A stretch of DNA of 6,033 bases from Thermodesulfatator sp. (GCA_003978135.1 QOAL01000115.1:1-6033); one strand, 5' to 3'. Positions 1-5,909 are shown, numbered from the stretch's first letter. Numbers and translations are program-made. The notes: generated by a model from the letters alone, not told the origin.

Positions 1-2
1 TT

Positions 3-983
3 TTTATAAAAAGGAATAAAATAAACACGGAACTTTTGAAATATTTTAAAGAAATAACCAGTAGTTTTGACTTTAAATATACTGCTCATGCAGACGATTT
101 TTTAAGTACCTTGTTTCTTTCCTTCACGAGGCCCATACTGATTTTCCCATCCATGAATCCCAACATGTACAGCAATGCGGCAACCCAGGCAAACATTGCC
201 ACTCTAAGGCAGCGTGGACTAAATGTCATAGAACCAGAAGCCGGAACTGTTGTTTGCGGAGCAAAGGGAAAAGGCAGGCTTCCGGCCTGGGAAACATGCC
301 TCTTTCATATAAAAAAGGCCCTTTGGCCCAAGAGGCTTGCCGGAAAAAAAGTCCTTATAAGTGCAGGCCCAACCAGGGAGCCGATAGATCCTGTCAGGTT
401 CATCTCCAACCGCTCCTCTGGAAAAATGGGCTATAAACTGGCAGAGGCAGCGGCCCTCAGGGGCGCTGAAGTTCACCTGGTTACAGGCCCTGTAGCCCTG
501 GATGCCATGCCAGAAGTTAACTTGCACCGGGTGGAAACCGCTGAAGAAATGGCAAAGGCAATCTTTTCCCTTGCAGACAACATGGATATTATCATTATGG
601 CTGCTGCAGTTTCAGATTATTCACCAGCCAAACGCCATACCCACAAGTTAAAAAAATCAGAAGAAAAACTCAGCCTTGAGCTTGTCAGAACAACTGACAT
701 ACTTGCACAGATCGGCCATAACAAGACAGATCGGCTGGTACTTGTGGGATTCTGCGCAGAAAGCCATGACCTTGAAAAAAATGCCTTTTCCAAGCTCGAA
801 AAGAAAAACCTGGACCTGATAGTTGCCAACGATATAACCCTTCCCGGAGCAGGTTTTGATGTGGAAACCAACAAGGTTCTCATTATCGACAGGGAAGAGA
901 ATGTTGAAGAGCTTCCCTTGATGCACAAGGCCCTGGTATCCGAACACATACTCGATAAGATTCAGGAGTTGATGGACATATAG
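3..983 (+). CDS. coaBC: Phosphopantothenoylcysteine decarboxylase / phosphopantothenate-cysteine ligase, N-terminally incomplete
   Basis: CoaBC joins cysteine to 4'-phosphopantothenate (CoaB, CTP-dependent) and decarboxylates the product (CoaC, FMN-dependent) in cytoplasmic coenzyme A synthesis. Residues here count from a TTG at position 36, which gives 315 aa against about 400 for the family; the frame is open back to base 3. Seen in the CoaC part: the PSMNPNMY substrate motif (residues 38-45) and the CGAKGKGR flap with its catalytic Cys74. CoaB (about 103-315) has AGPTREP, NRSSGKMG (125-132), AAAVSDY (189-195), KLKK (204-207) and GFCAES (238-243), so the ligase looks intact. Missing: the FMN-binding N-terminus, the catalytic His region and the PATANTIAK-like stretch. 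The sequence before AHADDFLST matches nothing expected, and that join also lacks the usual Gly-Ile of AHGIADD. Either the gene starts outside the window in altered form, or it was truncated or misassembled. Identity is secure; functionality of CoaC is doubtful. Confidence 0.88.
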   Translation, partial: FIKRNKINTELLKYFKEITSSFDFKYTAHADDFLSTLFLSFTRPILIFPSMNPNMYSNAATQANIATLRQRGLNVIEPEAGTVVCGAKGKGRLPAWETCLFHIKKALWPKRLAGKKVLISAGPTREPIDPVRFISNRSSGKMGYKLAEAAALRGAEVHLVTGPVALDAMPEVNLHRVETAEEMAKAIFSLADNMDIIIMAAAVSDYSPAKRHTHKLKKSEEKLSLELVRTTDILAQIGHNKTDRLVLVGFCAESHDLEKNAFSKLEKKNLDLIVANDITLPGAGFDVETNKVLIIDREENVEELPLMHKALVSEHILDKIQELMDI

Positions 984-987
984 ATTT

Positions 988-1029
988 CAAGAATCCCGCC
1001 AAACCTGGCTTCGCCTTGGCAAAATCTTG
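988..1029. terminator. Imperfect hairpin between convergent coaBC and deacetylase genes
   Basis: Nested inverted repeats are readable here: CAAGA (988-992) with TCTTG (1025-1029), GCCAA (998-1002) with TTGGC (1016-1020), and GGC (1007-1009) with GCC (1013-1015) around a TTC loop. It lies between two convergent stop codons, where a bidirectional terminator is expected. Neither strand has a U-tract directly after the stem, so it is not a textbook intrinsic terminator; it may only protect 3' ends or be incidental. Confidence 0.35.
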
Positions 1030-1061
1030 GAAGAAACTGCTCGTGCCTGGGGGTAATTGTA

Positions 1062-2126
1062 CTAAACGGTCACTACACGTTTAAAGCCGTTCCTTAGAAG
1101 TGAGACCAGGCCACATCGCCGCATATCCACCAGGGTTAGATCCTGGTGTCTGCCTGTTATTTCAATGCGCGGGAGGCACTCTGTGAAAAACCTGTGTTCC
1201 GGGAAAATAAGCCCTTCCCGTATGGTTACAGCAGTTTTGAAACCGCATTTCCTGGCCATTTCAAATTCTCGTGGTCCACACTCCTCCCTTGATCCAAAGG
1301 GAAAGGAAAAATGGTGCACGGCCACCCCTGTTTTCTCCTGGAGTATCTCTTTTGAATCTGCTATCTCAGCTGCTGCGTCTGCCCTGGACAAGCTCCTCAG
1401 ATTGTAGTGGTGGACACTATGGGCTCCCACCGTGGCAAGGGGATGGTGGGCAAGTGCTGCCACCTGTTCCCAGCTCATCTGGCATTTTTTATATTGATCA
1501 GGACTTACGCCAAGAGGGGAGAAAAAATTTTCCACTACATCCCGCAATTCCTCTTGCGGAAAGGACATGAAGATTTCCCGAATGCGGCTGTAGGCGGCCT
1601 CCTTTTCTTCCATGGTGTCTATCTTTAACTTCAGGGACAGGCCATCCAGGGAGGCTTCGAGGACACCGCTGGTTGTCAGCAAAAGCTCCTCCAGCATGTA
1701 CCACCAAAGAGGAAAACTTTTTTCTGCAAATGAGGTAACTACATAAACAGCAAAAGGTGCATTGTATTTAGAAAAAACAGGCAGAACGTAATCCAAGATG
1801 TCAGAGTAACCGTCATCAAAGGTAAAGCATACAAAAGGCGTTTCTCCAGGCCCGTGTTTAAGCTGCCGGTACATCTCGTCAAGGGATACGATCCTGTATC
1901 CTTTTTTCCTGAAGAAAATTATCAGGCTTTCGAGAAATTCCGGGCTTATTTCTATCCTGGAATTGGCGCCTATGCGTGATCTGCCTGTATCAGGCACCAC
2001 CCTGTGCAAGGCAAGGATCACACCGGAACCGCCGAGAAGGGGACGCAGAAGGCGATATGCCCTGCTCACCCTGCAGGCGTTTATGGCCAGTCTCACAATT
2101 GCATGTTTGCCTCCAGCTTGCGTCAT
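1062..2126 (-). CDS. NodB-type polysaccharide deacetylase
   Basis: Carbohydrate esterase family 4 (NodB homology) protein of 354 aa, a metal-dependent enzyme expected to remove N- or O-acetyl groups from a sugar. Motif 1, TFDDG, is at residues 102-106 with the base and metal aspartates D104/D105. Motif 2 is HSVHH at 236-240, giving the two metal-binding histidines H236 and H240. Motif 3 is FSFPFGS (273-279) and a C-terminal LPRIEI follows at 318-323. Motifs 1 and 2 are about 130 residues apart, well beyond the usual ~50, so an insert of roughly 80 residues (about 130-220, including a PLWWYMLEELL helix) splits the barrel. I see no clear signal peptide, so cytoplasmic action on a precursor is plausible. 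It is the last gene of the operon; its ATG overlaps the upstream TGA (ATGA) and has no good Shine-Dalgarno of its own, which suggests translational coupling. The family call is solid; the substrate is unknown. Confidence 0.9.
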   Translation of the reverse strand: MTQAGGKHAIVRLAINACRVSRAYRLLRPLLGGSGVILALHRVVPDTGRSRIGANSRIEISPEFLESLIIFFRKKGYRIVSLDEMYRQLKHGPGETPFVCFTFDDGYSDILDYVLPVFSKYNAPFAVYVVTSFAEKSFPLWWYMLEELLLTTSGVLEASLDGLSLKLKIDTMEEKEAAYSRIREIFMSFPQEELRDVVENFFSPLGVSPDQYKKCQMSWEQVAALAHHPLATVGAHSVHHYNLRSLSRADAAAEIADSKEILQEKTGVAVHHFSFPFGSREECGPREFEMARKCGFKTAVTIREGLIFPEHRFFTECLPRIEITGRHQDLTLVDMRRCGLVSLLRNGFKRVVTV

Positions 2127-2986
2127 ATCTGCTGAAAAAAGAGAAGCTCTGAATAGAGATTATCAATCTGCTCACTCTTGAGTGTGTGTGAACGATACAA
2201 TCGAGGATAACGAAGGCGATATGAAAAGCATGGGAAGGAGACCGGGCCATGGAAAAGGCGCCTGTCAATCACTGTAAAAAAGGTCCTGTTAACCCTTAGA
2301 AACTCTCTCTGAATTCTGCCGAGATTTTTCCTGAAAATTTCAGGCTCTCCAGTGTAGTAGACCTGGGTAAAGGGTAGGCCTCTTTTTTTCACCTTGTTGA
2401 ATACAACATAACAGTAATTTTTCTTCTCTTTCCTTTCCCATACCGCAAGGTGCCCGCACCAAGCTGGGCCATGGTCATGAAGTATTTTCAAATCCTTTTG
2501 ATCAAGGATGTCAGTTATTCTTTTAGGATCTGAAGAGATATCAAAGCCTGGAGACGCCCCGCGTGCCGGCAGCACTGGCAGCACGATGATATCCCTTTCA
2601 AGTACCTGAAATTGAAACTGCCTGAGAATCTTGCAGGCCTCCCTGGAAGGTGTAAGACTTGTTACTGTAAGATCATGCTCCTTCAGAAACGGCAGCAAAA
2701 GCATAAGGCTCTGGGATCTGTAGCCCTCCAACACATACCAGCAGAAAAGGTTGCAGAAGGAGTGAACAGTGCCTCCCATCTGCCGTTCATGAAAAAGCCC
2801 TCCCAGGAATCCTACTGCCCTTTTCCCCTCTGTCAGTACATATCCAAAATATTCATGCCTCTTGGAAAAATTATGCTCCAGGAATCTGAGCCATCTCTTT
2901 CTGTCCATGTGAGAGAATGGAAAGTGTTCAATCAGGGGATAAATCACATCAAAGAGATCCAGGGTGGCCCTTTTAATTTCAACCAT
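2123..2986 (-). CDS. GNAT-like acyltransferase with unassigned C-terminal half
   Basis: A 287-aa protein with no close family I can name. The N-terminal ~135 residues look like a GNAT fold: MVEIKRATLDLFDVIYPL opens like a GNAT first strand, FGYVLTEGKRAVGFLGG (47-63) resembles strands 2-3, the stretch around CWYVLEGYRSQ (82-92) could carry the acyl-donor loop and helix, and SREACKILRQFQFQVLE (114-130) resembles the end of a GNAT domain. The classic Q/RxxGxG/A pyrophosphate loop is not clear (GYRSQS instead), so donor binding is uncertain. Residues 150-287 hold a second region rich in aromatic and basic residues, ending in a hydrophilic HTLKSEQIDNLYSELL segment. Its position between an ACP ligase and a deacetylase suggests it moves an acyl group, perhaps straight from ACP, to a sugar amine or hydroxyl; this is inference. 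An AAGGA Shine-Dalgarno lies 7 nt before the ATG, which overlaps the ligase stop by 8 bp. Confidence 0.65.
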   Translation of the reverse strand: MVEIKRATLDLFDVIYPLIEHFPFSHMDRKRWLRFLEHNFSKRHEYFGYVLTEGKRAVGFLGGLFHERQMGGTVHSFCNLFCWYVLEGYRSQSLMLLLPFLKEHDLTVTSLTPSREACKILRQFQFQVLERDIIVLPVLPARGASPGFDISSDPKRITDILDQKDLKILHDHGPAWCGHLAVWERKEKKNYCYVVFNKVKKRGLPFTQVYYTGEPEIFRKNLGRIQREFLRVNRTFFTVIDRRLFHGPVSFPCFSYRLRYPRLYRSHTLKSEQIDNLYSELLFFQQI

Positions 2987-4367
2987 CTAAGTTTCCTTGC
3001 ATCATGGAATCAGGGCTGCTGTCACAAATCTTCTTGCGCATTTTCTTGAAGCGTTCGTTCAAGGATATACCATCCACTATCCTGACCTTTACAGGCACCT
3101 TCCAGGGCTGCAGATTATTGAAGCAGGCCCTCTTTATACGCAAAAGGGCCTGTTTTGGCTCTTCTTGCCTTACAAGCGAGATGTCTGCACACACGATATT
3201 GCCCATGATGCTGTTTTTCTCACCGTAAACCACCACATCAGCAACATTGTCCAGGGTTTGAATGAAATCCTCAACCTCTGCGGGAAATACCTTTTCTCCT
3301 CCCACGTTGATCATGTCACAGGCCCGGCCGTGTATCCTGTAGTATTCTCCTTTCTGTTCAACCGTATCCCCTGTAATAAACCAGCCATCTTCAGTAAACG
3401 GGCTGGGGGCATTAAGATAACCCATCATGGCAGAATGGGCCTTTATCTGGAGGATACCGTCAACTACCCGGGTCTCAAATCCCTCACCGCCAAGCTTTAC
3501 CCACAAAGAATCTGAACTCTTGGACTTGGAACGAAGGGTTCCAACCTCGGTAGTGCCGTACTTTTGCAGTATTGTAACGCCTGGGAAAAGCCTTGCGCAC
3601 CTTTCAAGGGTAGACTGGAGCATGACTTCAGAACCGTAGGCTATATATTTCAATGAGGACAAATCGTAATTCCTATAGGCCTCACTATAAAGAAGAAGAT
3701 TCAGAAATGTTGCAGATACAGGCAGCACCTCCACCCTGTATTTCTCAACGGCCCGGCATACCGAATCAGGGGACCTATCTGTCAGAGTCACCAGGCAGCT
3801 CTTGTTCGAAAGGCAATAAAACAGGGTATCCACTCCGGCAATATGATCAAAAAGGAGAAACGCCAGGGTGGTAAAATCATGCCGCCGCCTCTTGTATTTC
3901 TCAAGAAGATGCTCCATGTCGTGCAATATGGCCTTGCTCTTTCCCGTGGTTCCTGATGAAAAGAGAACAAGGCCAGCGTGTCTCCGGCTGCGAAGCTCCT
4001 GGTAGAGATGGTGGCTGCCCCTGCCGGCAAGCTGTTGGATCTTAGCGTGATCGCGTGCATCCAGCACAAAGGAAACCTGGGCCTCAGATATTTCAGCAAA
4101 TTCCTTTTTTTTGGATTCCACCGCAGCAGTCAGAGGGACAATAACGCACTGGCGACTGATAAGTGCCAGCATTAACGCCACGGATTCTGGAGAGAAATCC
4201 CCTTCCAATACTGTGACAGTGCCCGGAGCTACCTCTTCTTCAAGTCTATTTTGCCAGTATCTGATCCGTTCCAGCAACTCGTGGTAGTGAAAGACCCTGT
4301 CTTTCCAGATCATGGCTGGAGCAGTTCCTGCCTCCTGGAAACGTTTCAGCAGAAATTCTACAGGCAT
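2979..4367 (-). CDS. AMP-forming acyl ligase (ANL superfamily)
   Basis: Adenylates a carboxylic acid and transfers it to a thiol, here probably the phosphopantetheine of the adjacent ACP rather than free CoA. Counting from the in-frame TTG at 4391 (470 aa), the P-loop SSGTTGKSK is at 145-153, YGTTE (A5) at 278-282, the ribose-binding GD at 341-342, HGR at 354-356, the hinge/A8 stretch GGEKVFPAEVE at 364-374 and a degenerate A10 motif at 443-453, with K449 or K450 in the place of the catalytic lysine. I prefer the ATG at 4367 (462 aa): GAGG sits 8 bases upstream and it leaves a 10-nt gap after the SDR stop. The TTG would overlap the SDR by 14 bp but has AGG 9 bases upstream. The protein is shorter than most acyl-CoA synthetases (about 500-550). 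The acyl substrate cannot be read from sequence; an aryl, fatty or amino acid are all open. Confidence 0.88.
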   Translation of the reverse strand: MPVEFLLKRFQEAGTAPAMIWKDRVFHYHELLERIRYWQNRLEEEVAPGTVTVLEGDFSPESVALMLALISRQCVIVPLTAAVESKKKEFAEISEAQVSFVLDARDHAKIQQLAGRGSHHLYQELRSRRHAGLVLFSSGTTGKSKAILHDMEHLLEKYKRRRHDFTTLAFLLFDHIAGVDTLFYCLSNKSCLVTLTDRSPDSVCRAVEKYRVEVLPVSATFLNLLLYSEAYRNYDLSSLKYIAYGSEVMLQSTLERCARLFPGVTILQKYGTTEVGTLRSKSKSSDSLWVKLGGEGFETRVVDGILQIKAHSAMMGYLNAPSPFTEDGWFITGDTVEQKGEYYRIHGRACDMINVGGEKVFPAEVEDFIQTLDNVADVVVYGEKNSIMGNIVCADISLVRQEEPKQALLRIKRACFNNLQPWKVPVKVRIVDGISLNERFKKMRKKICDSSPDSMMQGNLDG

Positions 4368-4377
4368 GTGCACATCC

Positions 4378-5076
4378 TCAAACGCCGCCAAGGTAAAGTA
4401 CCTGCCCTGTGATAAAATCGCTCTCCGGGCTTATGAAAAAATCAATGACATTGGCAATGTCTTCCATATTACCGAACCTTGGTATGGCCTGCCGACTGAT
4501 TAGGGCTTCCATCTTTTCCCTTGGTACCGAGCGGATAAGGTCGGTTTTCACAGGGGTTGGCCCGACAGCATTTACCGTTATGCCCAGAGGAGCCAGTTCC
4601 CTTGCAAGCACCTGGGTAAGGGACACCACTGCTGCCTTGGATGCTGCATACATTGCCTCTCCTTCCAGCTTCAGAGGTGTGGCCACCGTGGCAAAATTTA
4701 CTATGCGACCGAAGTTGTGCCTCTGCATGAGCTTTGCTGCTTCCCTGCAGAAGAGAAATGTCCCGATTATATTGGTGTCAACTATCCCCCTTGCAGTAGC
4801 ATATGGAGTGAGAAGAACGTGATTCATGGAGGCTATGCCAGCATTGTTTATGAGTACATCCAGGCGCCCGCACGCCTTTCTGATATCAGTGAACATGGCC
4901 AACACCTGCTTTTCATCTGATATATCAAGGCAGAAATGACGGTAATTTTCCAGTTCAAAATCTACAGGTCCCCTGCTGCACCCAAAAACCTGGTAACCCT
5001 TTTCTGCATAGTAACCTGATAGAAACGCCCCTATGCCACGGCTGGTGCCTGTAATAAGCATGCATGTTCCTGCCAT
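4378..5076 (-). CDS. FabG-like short-chain dehydrogenase/reductase
   Basis: NAD(P)H-dependent SDR of 232 aa (FabG is about 245). Seen: the nucleotide-binding TGTSRGIG at residues 9-16, NNAG at 77-80, catalytic Asn in DTNIIG (N102), YAASK at 143-147 with Tyr143/Lys147, and a FabG-type C-terminus ITGQVLYLGG. At the position of the catalytic serine, 13 residues before the Tyr, there is Thr130 (NFATVATPL). A threonine could do the job, but the swap is unusual. Next to an ACP and an acyl-ACP ligase the simplest role is reduction of a 3-oxoacyl-ACP to a 3-hydroxyacyl-ACP; reduction of a sugar intermediate is the alternative. The ATG shares one base with the ACP stop (TAATG) and lacks a strong Shine-Dalgarno, so it is probably translated by coupling. 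Confidence 0.9.
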   Translation of the reverse strand: MAGTCMLITGTSRGIGAFLSGYYAEKGYQVFGCSRGPVDFELENYRHFCLDISDEKQVLAMFTDIRKACGRLDVLINNAGIASMNHVLLTPYATARGIVDTNIIGTFLFCREAAKLMQRHNFGRIVNFATVATPLKLEGEAMYAASKAAVVSLTQVLARELAPLGITVNAVGPTPVKTDLIRSVPREKMEALISRQAIPRFGNMEDIANVIDFFISPESDFITGQVLYLGGV

Positions 5077-5378
5077 TATTCTTGCTCTGCCATGAGCATA
5101 TGGATGTAATCTGCCAGGGTGCCAACTGTCCGAAACGGGCTGTTCCTCAGAGACATTGCCCTTTCATCCGCCAAGGTTATGGAAATCCCGGTCTCTTCGG
5201 CTATCTTCTGTTCAGAGGTCACAATGAAAGTAACCAGTCCCATAGAGTCAAGAACACCGCCGCTTCCAAAAAGTATGGTATCCTTGGATTTTGAAATAGG
5301 TGCCTCGCCAGGACGTATCTCATTAAAATCGTCAATTGCAGAAAAGAGGATGTTCAAAATTTTTTCTCTATCCGCCAC
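5076..5378 (-). CDS. Acyl carrier protein
   Basis: A 100-aa ACP that carries acyl groups on a 4'-phosphopantetheine arm. The attachment site is GVLDSMGLV with Ser45; the four-helix ACP layout fits (N-terminal helix at 2-20, DSM at the start of the second helix, a hydrophobic YIHMLM last helix). It is longer than the usual 75-85 aa, mostly from an N-terminal loop (21-38) and a segment around 66-86. It is far from the acidic DSLDTVEL type of fatty-acid ACP, so I read it as a dedicated carrier for this operon. Start chosen: GTG at 5378, with AAAGGG 7 bases upstream; no in-frame ATG lies upstream and the frame closes at a TAA about 23 codons before it. It is the first gene of the five-gene operon. 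Confidence 0.88.
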   Translation of the reverse strand: MADREKILNILFSAIDDFNEIRPGEAPISKSKDTILFGSGGVLDSMGLVTFIVTSEQKIAEETGISITLADERAMSLRNSPFRTVGTLADYIHMLMAEQE

Positions 5379-5385
5379 TTCAACA

Positions 5386-5391
5386 CCCTTT
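5386..5391 (-). promoter_or_regulatory. Ribosome binding site of the ACP gene
   Basis: On the minus strand AAAGGG stands 7 bases before a GTG codon. It decides the GTG start, because no ATG is available in frame and this is the only good Shine-Dalgarno match in the leader. Confidence 0.6.
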
Positions 5392-5429
5392 AAAGTCCGT
5401 GTCCCCTGCTCTTCTAGAAACGTGAAAAG

Positions 5430-5460
5430 ATTAAAGACAAATAATTAGGTTTACAGTAAA
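5430..5460 (-). promoter_or_regulatory. Weak candidate promoter of the ACP operon
   Basis: On the minus strand TTTACT (5460-5455) is followed after 19 bases by TTTAAT (5435-5430). The -10 is good (5 of 6) but the -35 is modest and the spacer is long. It would start transcription about 45 bases upstream of the ACP GTG. Its -35 shares the TTTACAGTAAA palindrome with the rightward promoter. No better minus-strand pair was found between here and 5620. Confidence 0.22.
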
Positions 5461-5478
5461 AAGGTTAGTTACTTTAAT
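5450..5478 (+). promoter_or_regulatory. Sigma70-type promoter reading right, toward korD
   Basis: TTTACA (5450-5455), a 17-base spacer and TTTAAT (5473-5478): five of six matches in each hexamer with ideal spacing. Transcription would start near 5485, leaving about 200 bases of leader before korD. The -35 sits in an 11-base palindrome, TTTACAGTAAA (5450-5460), and GTTAG (5464-5468) / CTAAC (5486-5490) flank the -10; either could be an operator half-site. Confidence 0.5.
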
Positions 5479-5493
5479 AAAAAGGCTAACATT

Positions 5494-5586
5494 ATGAAAA
5501 TACGAAGTCAATTATCCCTGGATCTGAAGCGGCAAAATCCTTGTGTGCACAGGCACATTGTGTTAAAAGGCAACAATTTTAAATAG
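5494..5586 (+). CDS. Possible 30-codon small ORF (leader peptide?) upstream of korD
   Basis: An ATG at 5494 opens 30 codons ending in TAG at 5584-5586; the peptide starts MKIRSQLSLDLKRQN, is basic and has no recognisable family, signal peptide or membrane segment. An AAAAAGG run lies about 8 bases before the ATG, and the predicted transcription start of the promoter at 5450-5478 falls next to it, so if the promoter is correct the ORF would be nearly leaderless. It could be a leader peptide for korDA or chance; ORFs of this size are common by chance in AT-rich sequence. Confidence 0.2.
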   Translation: MKIRSQLSLDLKRQNPCVHRHIVLKGNNFK

Positions 5587-5601
5587 ATAAGACGTCGTCA
5601 A

Positions 5602-5620
5602 CCAGGCGCTACTGGCCTGG
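5602..5620. other. Perfect stem-loop in the korD leader
   Basis: CCAGGC (5602-5607) pairs exactly with GCCTGG (5615-5620) around a 7-base loop. No T-run follows on either strand, so it is not a simple intrinsic terminator. In the rightward transcript it would fold about 70 bases before the korD start and about 15 after the small ORF's stop, where it might act in attenuation or RNA stability. Six G/C-rich base pairs can also occur by chance. Confidence 0.3.
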
Positions 5621-5690
5621 CGTGTCCGGACCAGTTAAATTCAAACCCGCAAACTTCATGCTGAACCAGACCCGTAAAAAGACAGGTACC

Positions 5691-5909
5691 ATGACAACAA
5701 TCCTTATTAACCGGCAATGGTGCAAGAGGTGCGGTATATGCTCGGAATTCTGTCCAGGCCAGGTCTTGACAACAGATGAATTCGGCCTGCCAAGTGTACA
5801 GCATTTGCACAAATGCACTGGTTGCAGAATGTGCATGCTGCTTTGTCCAGATTTTGCCATAGAAGTCATCAATCATTTTACTGTCCATGAATCTCCTGCC
5901 CGAAAATAA
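5691..5909 (+). CDS. korD: 2x[4Fe-4S] ferredoxin subunit of 2-oxoacid:ferredoxin oxidoreductase (delta)
   Basis: A 72-aa bacterial-type ferredoxin with two CxxCxxCxxxCP motifs: C11, C14, C17, C21 and C42, C45, C48, C52, enough for two [4Fe-4S] clusters. It would relay electrons from thiamine-dependent decarboxylation of a 2-oxoacid such as 2-oxoglutarate to ferredoxin. The delta-subunit assignment rests on size, the KCTGCRMCMLLCPDFAIEV pattern and the alpha-subunit gene that overlaps its 3' end. Start chosen: ATG at 5691, which places the first Cys at residue 11 as is usual for the family. An ATG at 5658 and a GTG at 5622 are in frame, but the added residues look unrelated to ferredoxin. AGG sits only 4 bases before the chosen ATG, so the start is not certain. 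Could also be named VorD or OorD; the substrate cannot be read here. Confidence 0.85.
   Translation: MTTILINRQWCKRCGICSEFCPGQVLTTDEFGLPSVQHLHKCTGCRMCMLLCPDFAIEVINHFTVHESPARK

Larger units (their letters stand above)
5379..5690. other. Divergent intergenic region between the ACP operon and korD
   Basis: About 310 bases separate two divergent start codons. They are richer in A+T than the flanking genes, particularly at 5420-5520. The region holds the rightward promoter, the weak leftward promoter, the small ORF and the stem-loop listed separately. Two short palindromes also occur, TGTGCACA (5544-5551) and GACGTC (5591-5596), with TTGTG repeated at 5541-5545 and 5558-5562. I saw no tRNA, known riboswitch core or repeat array. 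Confidence 0.5.

Noticed and set aside
2612..3049. 145-codon plus-strand open frame across the GNAT/ligase junction
   Set aside because: It spans two coupled minus-strand genes and shows no domain.
4409..4822. 137-codon plus-strand open frame opposite the SDR gene
   Set aside because: The minus strand encodes a complete SDR with all signature motifs; the plus frame shows no family features and is a shadow.
1062..5378. A nonribosomal peptide or polyketide cluster
   Set aside because: There is an ACP and an adenylating enzyme but no condensation, ketosynthase or thioesterase domain.
5119..5448. 109-codon plus-strand open frame opposite the ACP
   Set aside because: Antisense to a clear ACP with its DSM site and Shine-Dalgarno; the translation has no recognisable motifs.
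5506..5511. TTGACT on the minus strand as -35 of the ACP operon
   Set aside because: No acceptable -10 hexamer lies 16-18 bases downstream (TTAGCC/TAGCCT).
5583..5600. TTGACG (5600-5595) with TAAAAT on the minus strand as a promoter
   Set aside because: The spacer is only 14 bases, too short for sigma70.
5622..5690. N-terminal extension of the ferredoxin from GTG 5622 or ATG 5658
   Set aside because: The extra residues do not resemble ferredoxin sequence and neither codon has a Shine-Dalgarno; ATG 5691 fits the usual length.
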